Shown in pieces: positions 63,746 through 64,000 of a stretch of DNA of 64,000 nt. Within the stretch, counting starts at the first letter, position 1. Each line of letters begins with the position of its first letter. Location of the stretch: contig JAPSKP010000003.1 in assembly GCA_031181585.1 (NCBI GenBank), positions 1 through 64,000 on the forward strand, read 5' to 3'. This DNA comes from Lysinibacillus sp. (GTDB lineage Bacteria > Bacillota > Bacilli > Bacillales_A > Planococcaceae). The notes beneath the pieces were generated by a model. That model was not told the DNA's origin. It made no database searches and saw only the letters and a list, made by a program, of their open reading frames with translations. Position numbers and translations under genes: made by a program.

Positions 63746-64000
63746 ATGGCACTTACAGTTATTCAATATCCTAAATGCACAACATGCAGAAAAGCGATTA
63801 AATGGCTTGAAGAAAATAATCTTGCATATGAATCCATTCATATTGTGGAACAAACGCCGACAAAGGAAGAATTGACAGAGCTATATAAAAAGAGCGGTCT
63901 TCCTTTAAAGAAATTTTTCAATACATCAGGCAATAAGTACAAAGAGCTTGGTTTAAAGGATCAGCTGTCAACTATGTCAGAGGAAGAACAGCTGGAGTTA
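63746..64000 (+). CDS. yusI: ArsC/Spx-family protein YusI-like (3' end cut by window)
   Basis: The first 85 codons of an arsenate-reductase/Spx-fold protein: MALTVIQYPKCTTCRKAIKW with the CxxC pair at C11 and C14, then KKSGLPLKKFFNTSGNKYKE. The frame is open to the window end. In B. subtilis yusI lies next to fadNAE, which matches here. AAAAAGGGGC precedes the ATG. The family name does not imply arsenate reduction; its role is unknown. Confidence 0.88.
   Translation, partial: MALTVIQYPKCTTCRKAIKWLEENNLAYESIHIVEQTPTKEELTELYKKSGLPLKKFFNTSGNKYKELGLKDQLSTMSEEEQLEL

Noticed and set aside
63746-64000. Arsenic resistance arsC gene
   Set aside because: The adjacent fadNAE genes and sequence fit the YusI branch of the ArsC/Spx fold; no other arsenic genes are near.

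Overview
The window reads as chromosome of a low-GC Gram-positive endospore-former lineage (Bacillales, most like Planococcaceae such as Lysinibacillus or Solibacillus). This rests on gene content and synteny rather than on an rRNA: a cytochrome aa3-type quinol oxidase operon (qoxABCD), a citS-citT-yflP-citM citrate locus in the Bacillus subtilis order, a fadN-fadA-fadE-yusI block in the B. subtilis order, a SigV/RsiV-type sigma/anti-sigma pair, AGGAGG-type ribosome binding sites, and U-tailed terminators after most transcription units. No rRNA, tRNA, CRISPR array, prophage or transposase gene was seen.

Layout. 1-3.0 kb: 3' part of a bacillithiol-transferase-like gene, an acetyl-CoA hydrolase/CoA-transferase and a LysR regulator (all minus). 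3.3-8.1 kb: an unrecognised coiled-coil gene, then a pstSCAB phosphate importer preceded by Pho-box-like repeats. 8.3-9.7 kb: sigV/rsiV-like pair. 9.8-15 kb: a hypothetical gene and qoxABCD (minus). 15.0-16.5 kb: a 1.5-kb stretch without a convincing gene. 16.5-24.1 kb: LysM-3D wall protein, Nudix hydrolase, SstT, a CoiA-like zinc-finger protein, a chemotaxis receptor and an SDR oxidoreductase. 24.1-30.8 kb: a DUF421 gene with an in-frame stop, membrane proteins, a second chemotaxis receptor and a Fic toxin/antitoxin pair. 30.9-37.5 kb: an unusual oligopeptide-type ABC transporter on two divergent transcripts. 37.8-41.8 kb: two hypotheticals, a NamA-like ene-reductase, two YdcZ-type membrane proteins and an ArsR regulator. 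42.2-47.5 kb: the citrate-sensing and uptake locus. 47.7-57.5 kb: single-gene units (RNA methyltransferase, phosphatase, OsmC, UbiB kinase, histidine ammonia-lyase, FAD oxidoreductase, 5'-3' exonuclease, C39-like protease, thioredoxin). 57.8-64 kb: fatty-acid beta-oxidation genes with a FadR-like box, ending in a truncated yusI.

Two things stand out as not explained by routine annotation. First, a ~200-bp sequence occurs twice (4267-4467 and 10873-11072). At each site it is sandwiched between two near-identical copies of that site's own terminator hairpin. This looks like a small structured mobile element that duplicates an entire 26-28-bp hairpin as its target. Second, the ABC transporter at 30.9-37.5 kb has a solute-binding lipoprotein whose lobes appear circularly permuted, plus two permeases with long extra N-terminal membrane regions; its two ATPases are fused and transcribed divergently.

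Other candidates for follow-up are the nonsense-interrupted DUF421 gene, a variant Fic antitoxin motif, paired palindromes at the ArsR/YdcZ locus, a perfect cre site and a near-perfect palindrome in front of citM, and a histidine-rich tail on QoxA. No search or structure calculation could be run; family names rest on recognised motifs and gene order.
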